A stretch of 9,951 nt of DNA from Campylobacteraceae bacterium (lineage in GTDB: Bacteria; Campylobacterota; Campylobacteria; Campylobacterales; Sulfurovaceae). The notes beneath the pieces are model-generated. The model saw nothing but the letters and a program-made list of their open reading frames with translations, searched no databases and was not told where the DNA came from. The first letter of the stretch is position 1. Each line of letters begins with the position of its first letter. Position numbers and translations under genes: made by a program. The DNA lies in contig JAMOSL010000107.1 in assembly GCA_027063105.1 (NCBI GenBank), forward strand, positions 1 through 9,951. The letters are read 5' to 3'. Below, piece by piece: positions 1 to 7,503 of the stretch.

Positions 1-15
1 TATATAATAACTATT

Positions 16-486
16 CTACTTACTCTTTTTTGCGTCTCTTACACACATTACAAAAAACTCTTTAGTATTCTTTCCTGTGCTATATCTACCTAAATCAAAA
101 TCTGTATACCATGAATTTTTATATCTATCTTCACTAGAACTCCAATAAATACCTTTTTGAACATTTTTAAATGGATGTTTAATTGATACTGGTTGACGAG
201 GGATATCAAGTAAATCTCTTAACTCTTCATAAGATGGAACTCTCCAATCTTTATATTCTGCATATTCTAAATTTTTACAATACTCTTGTGCTTTAGCGAA
301 TGTATATTTATTCTTATTTTCAAAATCACTAAATATTTTATTTGTTTTTGTATTAAAAACTACACTTTTATTATCATCTCTTTGATAAGTTTTATCTTTA
401 TATCTTGTATCTCCACTTAATGTAGGAATAAAAGACCCCCAAACTAATACTGTACTTATTGATGCCATGATTGCTATTTTAAACAT
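16..486 (-). CDS. Exported DUF1566 (Lcl C-terminal-like) domain protein
   Basis: Complete 156-residue protein. The first ~25 residues (one Lys at position 3, then a hydrophobic run to about residue 24) look like a Sec signal peptide, so it is probably periplasmic or surface-exposed. The rest matches the DUF1566 pattern: an A-x-x-x-C segment ending at Cys70, DWRVPSYEEL at 80-89, YWSSSED at 114-120, and a closing FVMCVRD at 145-151 with Cys148. Cys70 and Cys148 are the usual conserved pair and could form a disulfide (inference). The family is common in secreted bacterial proteins and has no assigned biochemical role, so none is given here. The start is supported by AAAGGATA 6 bases upstream (plus-strand 491-498). 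It lies 21 bases downstream of fabL and is probably the last gene of the dapA-fabL transcript. Confidence 0.85.
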   Translation of the reverse strand: MFKIAIMASISTVLVWGSFIPTLSGDTRYKDKTYQRDDNKSVVFNTKTNKIFSDFENKNKYTFAKAQEYCKNLEYAEYKDWRVPSYEELRDLLDIPRQPVSIKHPFKNVQKGIYWSSSEDRYKNSWYTDFDLGRYSTGKNTKEFFVMCVRDAKKSK

Positions 487-507
487 ATTTTATCCTTTAT
501 TGATTTT

Positions 508-1281
508 TTATCTAAATGTAGTTCCACCATCAACTACAAGTGTTTGTCCTGTTATCCAACTAGCTTCTGGTGTACATAAAAAATATACAGAACCTGCAAT
601 ATCTTCTGGACTACCCATTCTATTAACAGCTGACCGTTTAATTGTCTCTGATTTAACCTCTTCATAGTTTGTAAATGCTTTTAATGCATCTGTATCAATT
701 GGTCCACCACTGACAGCATTTACTCTAATTCCCATAGCACCTAATTCAACAGCTGCATAACGACTCATAGCTTCAACTGCTGCTTTATTTGTTCCATGAC
801 CTGCATAATTATCTATATATATAAGATTACCTGTACTTGACATAGTTACAATTGAACCACCACCAACTTTTTCCATTCTTTTAGCTGACTCTTGAGAACC
901 TCTAACAAATGCACCAACAGTTGCTGTATATATATTTTGTAATCCTTTAGCAGGTCTAAGCTTCATGAATTTACCATATCCACCGACAACTGGTCTCCCA
1001 TAAATCATAGCATTAGATACAAAGAAGTCAATTCTATCAAAATCTTTATCAATTTCTAAAAATAGTGGTTTAAACTCATCTAATTCTAAAATATTTAATG
1101 GATAAGCTTTTGCTTTAATTCCATATTTCTCTGATAATTCTTTTGCGATAATATTGGCAATTTCTTTATTACTATTATATGTAAATGCTACATCTACACC
1201 TTCTTTTGCAAATTTCTCTGCAATAGCTTTTCCTATACCTTTTGTTGCTCCTGTAATTACTACTGTTTTACCCTTCATCAT
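508..1281 (-). CDS. fabL: Enoyl-[acyl-carrier-protein] reductase, FabL type (SDR family)
   Basis: Short-chain dehydrogenase/reductase of 257 residues, the usual size. Dinucleotide-binding motif TGATKGIG is at 10-17, and the residues after strand 4 read SNAM (89-92) where classical SDRs have NNAG. The active-site pair is Tyr159 and Lys166 separated by six residues; this Y-x6-K spacing marks enoyl-ACP reductases, whereas classical SDRs have Y-x3-K. The segment NAVSGGPIDTDAL (188-200) and the following TNYEE closely resemble Bacillus subtilis FabL as I remember it. Predicted role: NAD(P)H-dependent reduction of trans-2-enoyl-ACP in the last step of each type II fatty acid elongation cycle, in the cytoplasm. 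The ORF opens with two ATGs; the first fits best, 7 bases from an AGGAG lying within the end of dapA. Two bases separate it from dapA. A different SDR substrate cannot be excluded. Confidence 0.83.
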   Translation of the reverse strand: MMKGKTVVITGATKGIGKAIAEKFAKEGVDVAFTYNSNKEIANIIAKELSEKYGIKAKAYPLNILELDEFKPLFLEIDKDFDRIDFFVSNAMIYGRPVVGGYGKFMKLRPAKGLQNIYTATVGAFVRGSQESAKRMEKVGGGSIVTMSSTGNLIYIDNYAGHGTNKAAVEAMSRYAAVELGAMGIRVNAVSGGPIDTDALKAFTNYEEVKSETIKRSAVNRMGSPEDIAGSVYFLCTPEASWITGQTLVVDGGTTFR

Positions 1282-1283
1282 AA

Positions 1284-2177
1284 TTATACTCCTACAATTT
1301 CATAATTTTTTATAACATCTTCTATCTTTTTCATATTTTCAAGACTTGGAGGTAAAAGAGGAAGACGATACTCTAGCGTTGGAGTTAATCCTGCTATATA
1401 CATTGCTGCTTTAATTGGAATAGGATTACTCTCGCAAAACATAACTTTATTAATAGGATATAATTTATCATTAATCTCTTTAGCTGTTTTAAAATCACCC
1501 TCTAATGCTCGTTTAACCAATTTACTTTTTAAATCAGGAATAAGATTAGAAGTTACAGATGTTATTCCTCGTCCACCATTTGCTAAAATTGGATAATCAA
1601 TAGCATCATCTCCAGAAAATAGATATAAATCTGGTCGTCTTGATAATAATTCTATACTTCTTTCAATAGACCCTGTCGCCTCTTTTATTCCAAATATATT
1701 TGGAACATCATCAAAAAGTCTTATAACTGTATCAGGCATAATATCAACACCTGTTCTACTTGGTACATTATATAACATAAATGGAAGGTCAACAGCAGAT
1801 GCAATAGCTTTATAATGCTGATATAAACCCTCTTGACTAGGTTTATTATAATATGGACTTACCGAAAATATTGCATCAACTCCACAAGACTCTGCATGTT
1901 TTGCAATATCAATTGCTTCATGAGTTGCATTGCTTCCTGCTCCAGCTAAAACTTTTGTATCAGTACCTTTACATACTTCAACTGCAATTTCTATACATCT
2001 TTTATGCTCATTATGGCTAAGTGTTGCACTTTCACCTGTTGTTCCTACTGGACATATAGCGTTAATTCCATTATTTATCTGTCTTTGAATGAGTGTAGCA
2101 TAGGTATCCTCATCTAAAACTCCATTTTTAAAAGGTGTTATAAGTGCTGTTGTAGCACCTGTAATATAATTAGACAT
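1284..2177 (-). CDS. dapA: 4-hydroxy-tetrahydrodipicolinate synthase (DapA)
   Basis: A 297-residue class I aldolase-type TIM barrel, typical length for DapA. It condenses pyruvate with L-aspartate semialdehyde to 4-hydroxy-tetrahydrodipicolinate, the committed step toward meso-diaminopimelate and lysine. Visible signatures: GTTGES at 45-50 (Thr46/Thr47 of the proton relay), PYYNKPSQEGLYQHY at 108-122, YNVPSRTG at 136-143 (Tyr136 of the relay, Arg141 binding the semialdehyde carboxylate), and FGIKEATG at 162-169 with Schiff-base Lys165. GDDAI at 189-193 is also conserved. The start is preceded by AGGAAAGAGA, a good Shine-Dalgarno region. It is the first gene of the leftward operon; fabL follows after two bases. 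It faces the helicase gene across a divergent promoter region. Confidence 0.97.
   Translation of the reverse strand: MSNYITGATTALITPFKNGVLDEDTYATLIQRQINNGINAICPVGTTGESATLSHNEHKRCIEIAVEVCKGTDTKVLAGAGSNATHEAIDIAKHAESCGVDAIFSVSPYYNKPSQEGLYQHYKAIASAVDLPFMLYNVPSRTGVDIMPDTVIRLFDDVPNIFGIKEATGSIERSIELLSRRPDLYLFSGDDAIDYPILANGGRGITSVTSNLIPDLKSKLVKRALEGDFKTAKEINDKLYPINKVMFCESNPIPIKAAMYIAGLTPTLEYRLPLLPPSLENMKKIEDVIKNYEIVGV
1289..1293 (-). promoter_or_regulatory. Shine-Dalgarno of fabL inside the 3' end of dapA
   Basis: On the minus strand AGGAG lies within the last sense codons of dapA, seven bases before the first fabL ATG. With only two bases between dapA stop and fabL start, this predicts translational coupling and selects the first of the two tandem ATG codons. 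Confidence 0.7.
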
Positions 2178-2291
2178 TTATCTCTTTCCTAAAAAATTTA
2201 CTTTATTATTGTAAGTTTATCTAATTTCACTTCATATTTTGGTAAAAGTCAGATATACTATATTTTAAATTTAAAAAATAAGTGAAATATT
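2178..2291. promoter_or_regulatory. Divergent promoter region between dapA and the helicase gene
   Basis: The only divergent gap in the window, 114 very AT-rich bases. For the leftward operon the best -10 candidate is TACAAT on the minus strand (plus-strand 2208-2213), which would give a short leader before the dapA Shine-Dalgarno. For the helicase the best candidate is TATACT at 2254-2259. Neither has a convincing TTGACA -35, which is normal for Campylobacterota sigma-70 promoters. A 9-base inverted repeat, ATTTCACTT at 2224-2232 and AAGTGAAAT at 2280-2288, flanks the helicase -10 candidate; in sequence this AT-rich it may be chance. Promoter assignments are by eye. Confidence 0.45.
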
Positions 2292-5066
2292 ATGGCGAAT
2301 AAAAAAAGAAAATATCTTATAAAACTAAATAATAAAATTCGTAATTTCTTTGATGGATTACCATTTGAGGAAGGTATAACTCAACTCGCAGATGATAGAT
2401 TAGTAGAATTATGTATGCTTTTAGAATTAGAACTTTTTAATTTAGATAGAGATGAAATGATACGAGGTCTTAGAAGGAGATGGAGCGAAGGAGACCATAG
2501 AGCTAGAGAAGAGATAGTTAGATATTTGCGTCAATCAATATCTCCAAGATGTGCCATTTCAAAAGAAAAACCTGTAGATACTGTTGATAAGATAATAATG
2601 TTACTTGAAAAAACTACACATACAAAAGAAGAAGAAAGCGAGATACTAGACACTTTTATAAATACAAAAAGAATTAAAATAACTGAAGAAAAAATAGAAG
2701 CAAAATTAAAATATATTAGGATAAAAAATCGTTTAGTATCTTTAGAAAAAAACTTAGAAGTAATTTTTGATAATGTAGAGAGTATGAGTTTTTATGAGAG
2801 TTATATTTTTAAAATGAGAGACATAGACTTCACAAAAAGATTGCTTACCAAATCAAAACCTATAGATTTCAGTACACTATGGAGTAAAAAAAATAGTGAA
2901 ATAGAAAATATTCTATCAATAGAAAAAGAGATATTAATTTCTGATAGACAAGAATTAATAGATACCTTTATATCATCATTGATAAATAAAGAGCATAAAT
3001 ATCTATCTCAAGAACAAATAATAAATACAATTAGAACAATGTCTACAGAAGTAAAGCTATATCATATTCCAATAAATATAGAGATTATAGGAAATATTCT
3101 TGACAAAATAAATCCTAAATATAATCTTTTTGAGAGTGATGAGCAGTTTATAATAGGAAAACAGAAAGAATTTCTCCTTTTTGGAACAAAAGTCAAATAT
3201 AATATTAAAGTATCATACTCCAAAGAGATAATATATCATGATATTTGGCATGGAATAGAGTTACCTATAGTACCTGATTTTAATAGAGTAAATGAAGATA
3301 CAGTAAAAAGTTTTGATAGTATAATTAATGATTTATATATGGAGATGAAAGATTTATCAAGTAATCTAAATATAGAAAACAAAAAATTACATGAATTTAT
3401 TATAAGGTTTGTAGTTCCCCAAATCAATAATAACAAAATCTTAAATCTTAAAGAGAAGAGTAGAAGACGCGTTTTATATCAATTCTGGGATTATATACAA
3501 CCAATAAAAGAGAAAAAAATGAGAGAAGAACTTTTAGCAAAAAGTATTAGAGATTTTAAAAATCTTTTTCCTCTCGCAAGGTCTTTAAATAGAGAAATAA
3601 TTTTTCATATTGGTGAAACAAATAGTGGAAAAACATATAGTGCCATGGAGTATCTTAAAAAAGCAGATACAGGATATTACTTAGCACCTCTAAGACTTTT
3701 AGCACTAGAAGGATACGAAAATCTTAAAAAAGATGGCGTAGCAATATCTCTAATAACTGGGGAAGAAGAGATTATTGATGAAGAATCAACTCATATATCA
3801 TCTACAATTGAAATGTTAAATAGTAGTGTAGATGTAGATGTATGTGTAATAGATGAAATGCAAATGATTGATGATAGAGATAGAGGTTGGGCTTGGGCAA
3901 ATGCACTTATTGGTGTACCAGCTAAAAAAATTATATTAACGGGTTCTTCAAATGCTTTAGAAGCAGTTAGAGCATTATGTGAATATCTTGATGAACCATT
4001 AGAAGTCATAGAATTTAAAAGAAAAAATCCTTTAGAAATATTAGAAAAACCTATCTCTTTAAATAAAATAGAAAAGCAGACAGCTATTGTAGCATTTTCA
4101 AGAAGAGATGTATTAGGATTAAAACAAAGATTATCATTAGATTATAGTGTATCAGTAATATATGGAAATTTATCTCCAGAAGTTAGAAGAGAAGAAGCTA
4201 GACGATTTAGAGATGGAGAAAGTAGCATATTAGTAGCTACAGATGCTATTGCTATGGGTTTAAATCTACCGATTAAAACTATATTATTCTCTAAGGATAA
4301 TAAATTTGATGGGTTAAGAAGAAGAGAGTTACTTCCATCAGAAATTCTACAAATTTCAGGTAGAGCAGGACGATACGGTATGGAAGAGATAGGATATGTT
4401 GGAGCTTTAGATAAAAATTCTTTAGAAACAATAACTAGACAATTTCATAAGCCATTAACTGAAATAGAGTTACCATTTTCTGTTATGGCTAGTCTTGAAC
4501 ATGCTATGTTAATAGGAGAGATTTTAGAGACTAATAATATTATGGAAATTTTGACATTCTTTGCCGAAAATATGGAGTTTGAAGGTCCTTTTGTGGCAGG
4601 AAATATAGATTCAATGCTAGAAATAGCAAATATAGTTGATGAGTATGAACTTGATTTAAGAACTAGATATTTTTTAACTTGTGCTCCTGCTAGTACCTCA
4701 TCGCCATATATAGAATCAGTATTTCATAGATATATTAAAAGTATAGAGAAAGAGGAAGAAGTTATATATATACCTCCAAGAGATTTACCAGTTTTTGCTC
4801 AAACAAATGATATGTTACTAAATGCAGAAGATAGAGTAAGAGAAATTTCATTATATTTATGGTTATCATTTAAATTCCCAGAAAGTTTTAAAGATACGCA
4901 AAAGGCTATAAGTGCTAGAGTAAGATTAAATCAATTTATAGAAAACTCTCTTAAAAAAGGTCATTTTGTAAAAAAATGTAATCGATGTTCTAAAATATTA
5001 GATTTCAGTTATAGATTTTCAATATGCGAAAACTGTTTTAGAAAAGGGAAACGAGGATATAGATAG
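2292..5066 (+). CDS. SUV3-like superfamily 2 RNA helicase with long N-terminal extension and C-terminal four-Cys motif
   Basis: A 924-residue soluble protein. The helicase core starts near residue 434: Walker A GETNSGKT at 441-448, Walker B DEMQ at 521-524 followed by a RGWAW segment (531-535), motif III-like LTGSS at 549-553, motif V VATDAIAMGLNLP at 648-660, and motif VI QISGRAGRYG at 687-696. The wording of these motifs (TNSGKT, IDEMQMI, ATDAIAMGLNL) and a C-terminal SLYLWLSFKFPESF at 853-866 match SUV3, the mitochondrial RNA helicase that works with a 3'-5' exonuclease, rather than DEAD-box proteins. Residues 1-430 are charged, mostly helical-looking and not recognised; 34-80 vaguely recalls a SAP-like helical hairpin. 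The C-terminus has Cys896-x2-Cys899 and Cys912-x2-Cys915, a likely zinc site. Predicted ATP-dependent unwinding of RNA or RNA/DNA duplexes, perhaps in RNA decay (inference). The Shine-Dalgarno is weak (AAGTGA), suggesting modest translation. Confidence 0.85.
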   Translation: MANKKRKYLIKLNNKIRNFFDGLPFEEGITQLADDRLVELCMLLELELFNLDRDEMIRGLRRRWSEGDHRAREEIVRYLRQSISPRCAISKEKPVDTVDKIIMLLEKTTHTKEEESEILDTFINTKRIKITEEKIEAKLKYIRIKNRLVSLEKNLEVIFDNVESMSFYESYIFKMRDIDFTKRLLTKSKPIDFSTLWSKKNSEIENILSIEKEILISDRQELIDTFISSLINKEHKYLSQEQIINTIRTMSTEVKLYHIPINIEIIGNILDKINPKYNLFESDEQFIIGKQKEFLLFGTKVKYNIKVSYSKEIIYHDIWHGIELPIVPDFNRVNEDTVKSFDSIINDLYMEMKDLSSNLNIENKKLHEFIIRFVVPQINNNKILNLKEKSRRRVLYQFWDYIQPIKEKKMREELLAKSIRDFKNLFPLARSLNREIIFHIGETNSGKTYSAMEYLKKADTGYYLAPLRLLALEGYENLKKDGVAISLITGEEEIIDEESTHISSTIEMLNSSVDVDVCVIDEMQMIDDRDRGWAWANALIGVPAKKIILTGSSNALEAVRALCEYLDEPLEVIEFKRKNPLEILEKPISLNKIEKQTAIVAFSRRDVLGLKQRLSLDYSVSVIYGNLSPEVRREEARRFRDGESSILVATDAIAMGLNLPIKTILFSKDNKFDGLRRRELLPSEILQISGRAGRYGMEEIGYVGALDKNSLETITRQFHKPLTEIELPFSVMASLEHAMLIGEILETNNIMEILTFFAENMEFEGPFVAGNIDSMLEIANIVDEYELDLRTRYFLTCAPASTSSPYIESVFHRYIKSIEKEEEVIYIPPRDLPVFAQTNDMLLNAEDRVREISLYLWLSFKFPESFKDTQKAISARVRLNQFIENSLKKGHFVKKCNRCSKILDFSYRFSICENCFRKGKRGYR

Positions 5067-5138
5067 ATAAATATTAATTTAATCACCAAATGGATACAAT
5101 ATTGTTAATAATATAAATATTTAATAAATGGAATAAAA
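5067..5138 (+). promoter_or_regulatory. Probable promoter region of the metY-metX cluster
   Basis: Seventy-two non-coding AT-rich bases between the helicase stop and metY. The best -10 candidate is TACAAT at 5095-5100, without a clear -35. It overlaps a perfect 10-base palindrome, ACAATATTGT (5096-5105), which could be an operator but is also likely by chance at this composition. No terminator hairpin followed by a T-run is visible after the helicase, so read-through into metY is possible. TGGA at 5129-5132 serves as the metY Shine-Dalgarno, 6 bases before the ATG. No recognisable S-adenosylmethionine riboswitch is present; the region is too short for one. Confidence 0.4.
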
Positions 5139-6401
5139 ATGAATGATCAAACTTTAGCTGTTCACGCAGGATATACAAAAGATGCTCAAGGAACTATGGC
5201 TGTTCCCATATATCAATCTACAGCTTATGAATTTAAGAGTACAGACCAAGCAGCTGATAGATTTGCTTTAAAAGAGTTAGGAAACATATATACTAGACTT
5301 ATGAATCCAACAACTGATGTTTTTGAAAAAAGATTTGCTTTATTAGAAGGTGGTAGTGCTGGACTTGGAACTTCTAGTGGAATGAGTGCTATATTTTACG
5401 CTATTGCAAATGTGGCAGAAGCTGGTGATAATATTATTGTTGCAAAACAAGTTTATGGTGGAACAACAACTTTAACAGGACATACAATTAAAAGATTTGG
5501 TATTGAAACCAGATATTTTGATGTTAATAACCCTAGTGAAATAGAGAAACTTATAGATGAAAAAAGTAAATTAATTTTATTTGAAAGTATTACTAATCCT
5601 ACAGTAGATGTTCCTGATTTTGATACTATTGTTAATATTGCTAATAAACATCAAATATTAACTTGTGTAGATAATACAGTAGCTACTCCTATGTTATGCA
5701 AACCTCTTCTTTTAGGTTGTGATATAGTTGTTCATAGTGCTAGTAAATATACAACAGGTCAAGGATTAGCAATAGGTGGAATTATTGTAGAGAGTAAAAA
5801 TATTCTTGATAAAATAAAAGGAAATTCTAAATATTATCACTTTAATGAACCAGATGTTACTTATCATGGATTAATATATTCTGATGTTGGACTACCTCCA
5901 TTTACATTAAGAGCTAGACTTTCTCTACTTAGAGATTTAGGTGCAACGCCTAGTCCATTTAACTCTTGGTTATATATTCAAGGATTAGAAACATTACCAT
6001 TAAGAATGAAACAACACTCATCTTCAGCTTTAAAAATAGCAGAATTTTTAGAGTCTCATCCAAAAATAAATAAAGTAAATTATCCATATTTAAAAAGTAA
6101 TAAAAACTATGATATGGCAAAAAAATATCTTAATGGTGGAGCTAGTGGACTACTTAGTTTTGAAGTTGATAATATTGATATTGCAAAAAGAATAGCAGAT
6201 AATACAAAGATATTTAAATTAGTTACAAATATTGGGGATAGCAAGTCTATTATTACTCATCCAGCATCAACAACACATCAACAATTAAGCAAAGAAGAAC
6301 TTATAGATGCAGGTGTTCCAGAAGGATTAATTAGACTTAGTGTCGGAATTGAAGATATAAATGATTTAATTTCTGATTTAAAAGAGGCATTAGAATATTA
6401 A
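5139..6401 (+). CDS. metY: O-acetylhomoserine sulfhydrylase (aminocarboxypropyltransferase)
   Basis: A 420-residue Cys/Met-metabolism PLP enzyme (fold type I), close to the usual length for O-acetylhomoserine sulfhydrylases and longer than cystathionine gamma-synthases. It should convert O-acetyl-L-homoserine and sulfide to L-homocysteine and acetate in the cytoplasm. Visible features: YTRLMNPT at 51-58 (Tyr51 and Arg53 contact the cofactor phosphate of the neighbouring subunit), the SSGMSA cofactor loop at 79-84, VDNT at 177-180 with Asp178 pairing with the pyridine nitrogen, SASKYTTGQG at 200-209 with PLP Lys203, HPASTTHQQL at 374-383, and RLSVGIED at 399-406 with substrate-carboxylate Arg399. 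It directly precedes metX, whose product is its substrate. Related activities (O-succinylhomoserine or cystathionine chemistry) are less likely given length and neighbour. Confidence 0.93.
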   Translation: MNDQTLAVHAGYTKDAQGTMAVPIYQSTAYEFKSTDQAADRFALKELGNIYTRLMNPTTDVFEKRFALLEGGSAGLGTSSGMSAIFYAIANVAEAGDNIIVAKQVYGGTTTLTGHTIKRFGIETRYFDVNNPSEIEKLIDEKSKLILFESITNPTVDVPDFDTIVNIANKHQILTCVDNTVATPMLCKPLLLGCDIVVHSASKYTTGQGLAIGGIIVESKNILDKIKGNSKYYHFNEPDVTYHGLIYSDVGLPPFTLRARLSLLRDLGATPSPFNSWLYIQGLETLPLRMKQHSSSALKIAEFLESHPKINKVNYPYLKSNKNYDMAKKYLNGGASGLLSFEVDNIDIAKRIADNTKIFKLVTNIGDSKSIITHPASTTHQQLSKEELIDAGVPEGLIRLSVGIEDINDLISDLKEALEY

Positions 6402-6404
6402 ATA

Positions 6405-7502
6405 ATGATTATCGAAACACATATTAAACAATTTAGTAGTCCATTATATTTAGAGAGTGGTCGAATATTAGAACCATATCAAATAGCTTATGAAACTTAT
6501 GGAACAATAAATAGTGATAAGAGTAATGTTATTCTATTATGTCATGCACTTAGTGGTTCTCATCATGCATCAGGAACTTATGATGGAGAGACAAAAGCTG
6601 GTTGGTGGAATGGATTAATTGGAGATGGCAAGGCTATTGATACAAGCAAATTTTTTATAATATCTACAAATGTTATAGGAAGCTGTTTCGGTTCAACTTC
6701 ACCAATGAGCGAACAATATCCATCTTCAGAACCTTATCGACTTAAGTTTCCTGTTGTAACTATAAAAGATATGGTTCACGCTCAAATACAACTTTTATCA
6801 GACTTAGGAATATATCACTTAAAAGCTATTATAGGTGGTTCAATGGGTGGTATGCAAGCATTACAATTTGCTGTAGATTATCCGAATATAGCTGATGAGA
6901 TTATATCCTTAGCATCAACATATGCTACAAGACCATGGACTATAGGATTTAATAAAGTAGCTGTAGAGGCGATTAGAAAAGACCCAAGATTTATGAACGG
7001 ACATTATGAGAAAGATGCATTTATAGAAAATGGATTAGATGGATTAGCACTAGGAAGAATAGCAGGTCATATATCATATCTTAGCCCAGACTCAATGGAT
7101 AATAAATTTGGTAGAAATTATGTAGCTAAAGATGGTTTATTTGAACTATTTGGAAGATATGAAGTTGAAAGATATATGGAATATAATACAAATAATTTTA
7201 GTAAAATATTTGACCCATTAAGTTATTTATATATAGTAAAAGCTATTAATACTTTTAATTTAACCAGAGGGTACGACTCTCTTTATCAAGCAATACTTAG
7301 GATTAAATCAAAAGTTCATTTAATTAGTTTTGATAGTGATTATCTTTTTTTTCCAAAAGAGATGGAACATATTCATAATATGATGAAAAGAAATGGTCAA
7401 TATAGCACCTATATAAATATAGATAGTAATTATGGACATGATGCTTTTTTAGTAGAGCTTGAGAAGTTTGATTATATTATAAAAAATATATTAGAGGATT
7501 AA
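6405..7502 (+). CDS. metX: Homoserine O-acetyltransferase (MetX)
   Basis: A 365-residue alpha/beta-hydrolase-fold acyltransferase, standard length for MetX. It transfers acetyl from acetyl-CoA to homoserine, activating it for sulfhydrylation by MetY. Signatures: AYETYGTIN at 28-36, CHALSGSHH at 46-54, GWWNGLIGDGKAID at 66-79, nucleophile elbow GGSMGG at 144-149 with Ser146, SDYLF at 311-315 with Asp312, and YGHDAFL at 343-349 with His345, giving a complete Ser-Asp-His triad. The Asp-His spacing of 33 matches characterised members as remembered. The start lies three bases after the metY stop and has no Shine-Dalgarno at usable distance (AGAGG ends 17 bases upstream), so translation probably depends on ribosomes finishing metY. 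Specificity for homoserine over serine, and acetyl over succinyl, is inferred from the MetY neighbour. Confidence 0.94.
   Translation: MIIETHIKQFSSPLYLESGRILEPYQIAYETYGTINSDKSNVILLCHALSGSHHASGTYDGETKAGWWNGLIGDGKAIDTSKFFIISTNVIGSCFGSTSPMSEQYPSSEPYRLKFPVVTIKDMVHAQIQLLSDLGIYHLKAIIGGSMGGMQALQFAVDYPNIADEIISLASTYATRPWTIGFNKVAVEAIRKDPRFMNGHYEKDAFIENGLDGLALGRIAGHISYLSPDSMDNKFGRNYVAKDGLFELFGRYEVERYMEYNTNNFSKIFDPLSYLYIVKAINTFNLTRGYDSLYQAILRIKSKVHLISFDSDYLFFPKEMEHIHNMMKRNGQYSTYINIDSNYGHDAFLVELEKFDYIIKNILED
7494..7497 (+). promoter_or_regulatory. Shine-Dalgarno of the nitrilase-like gene inside the 3' end of metX
   Basis: GAGG lies in the last sense codons of metX, six bases before the next ATG at 7504. 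One base separates the metX stop from that start, so the genes are co-transcribed and probably translationally coupled. Confidence 0.65.
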
Positions 7503-7503
7503 A

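Noticed and set aside
467..667. 66-codon plus-strand open frame
   Set aside because: It is antisense to the fabL 3' end and its junction with the DUF1566 gene, has no domain signature, and the minus-strand frames carry clear family motifs.
3236..3436. 66-codon minus-strand open frame inside the helicase gene
   Set aside because: Shadow of the helicase coding strand; its hydrophobic look comes from complementing Lys/Asn-rich AT-rich codons.
3791..4009. 72-codon minus-strand open frame inside the helicase gene
   Set aside because: Lies opposite the Walker B region of a strongly supported protein and has no recognisable motif.
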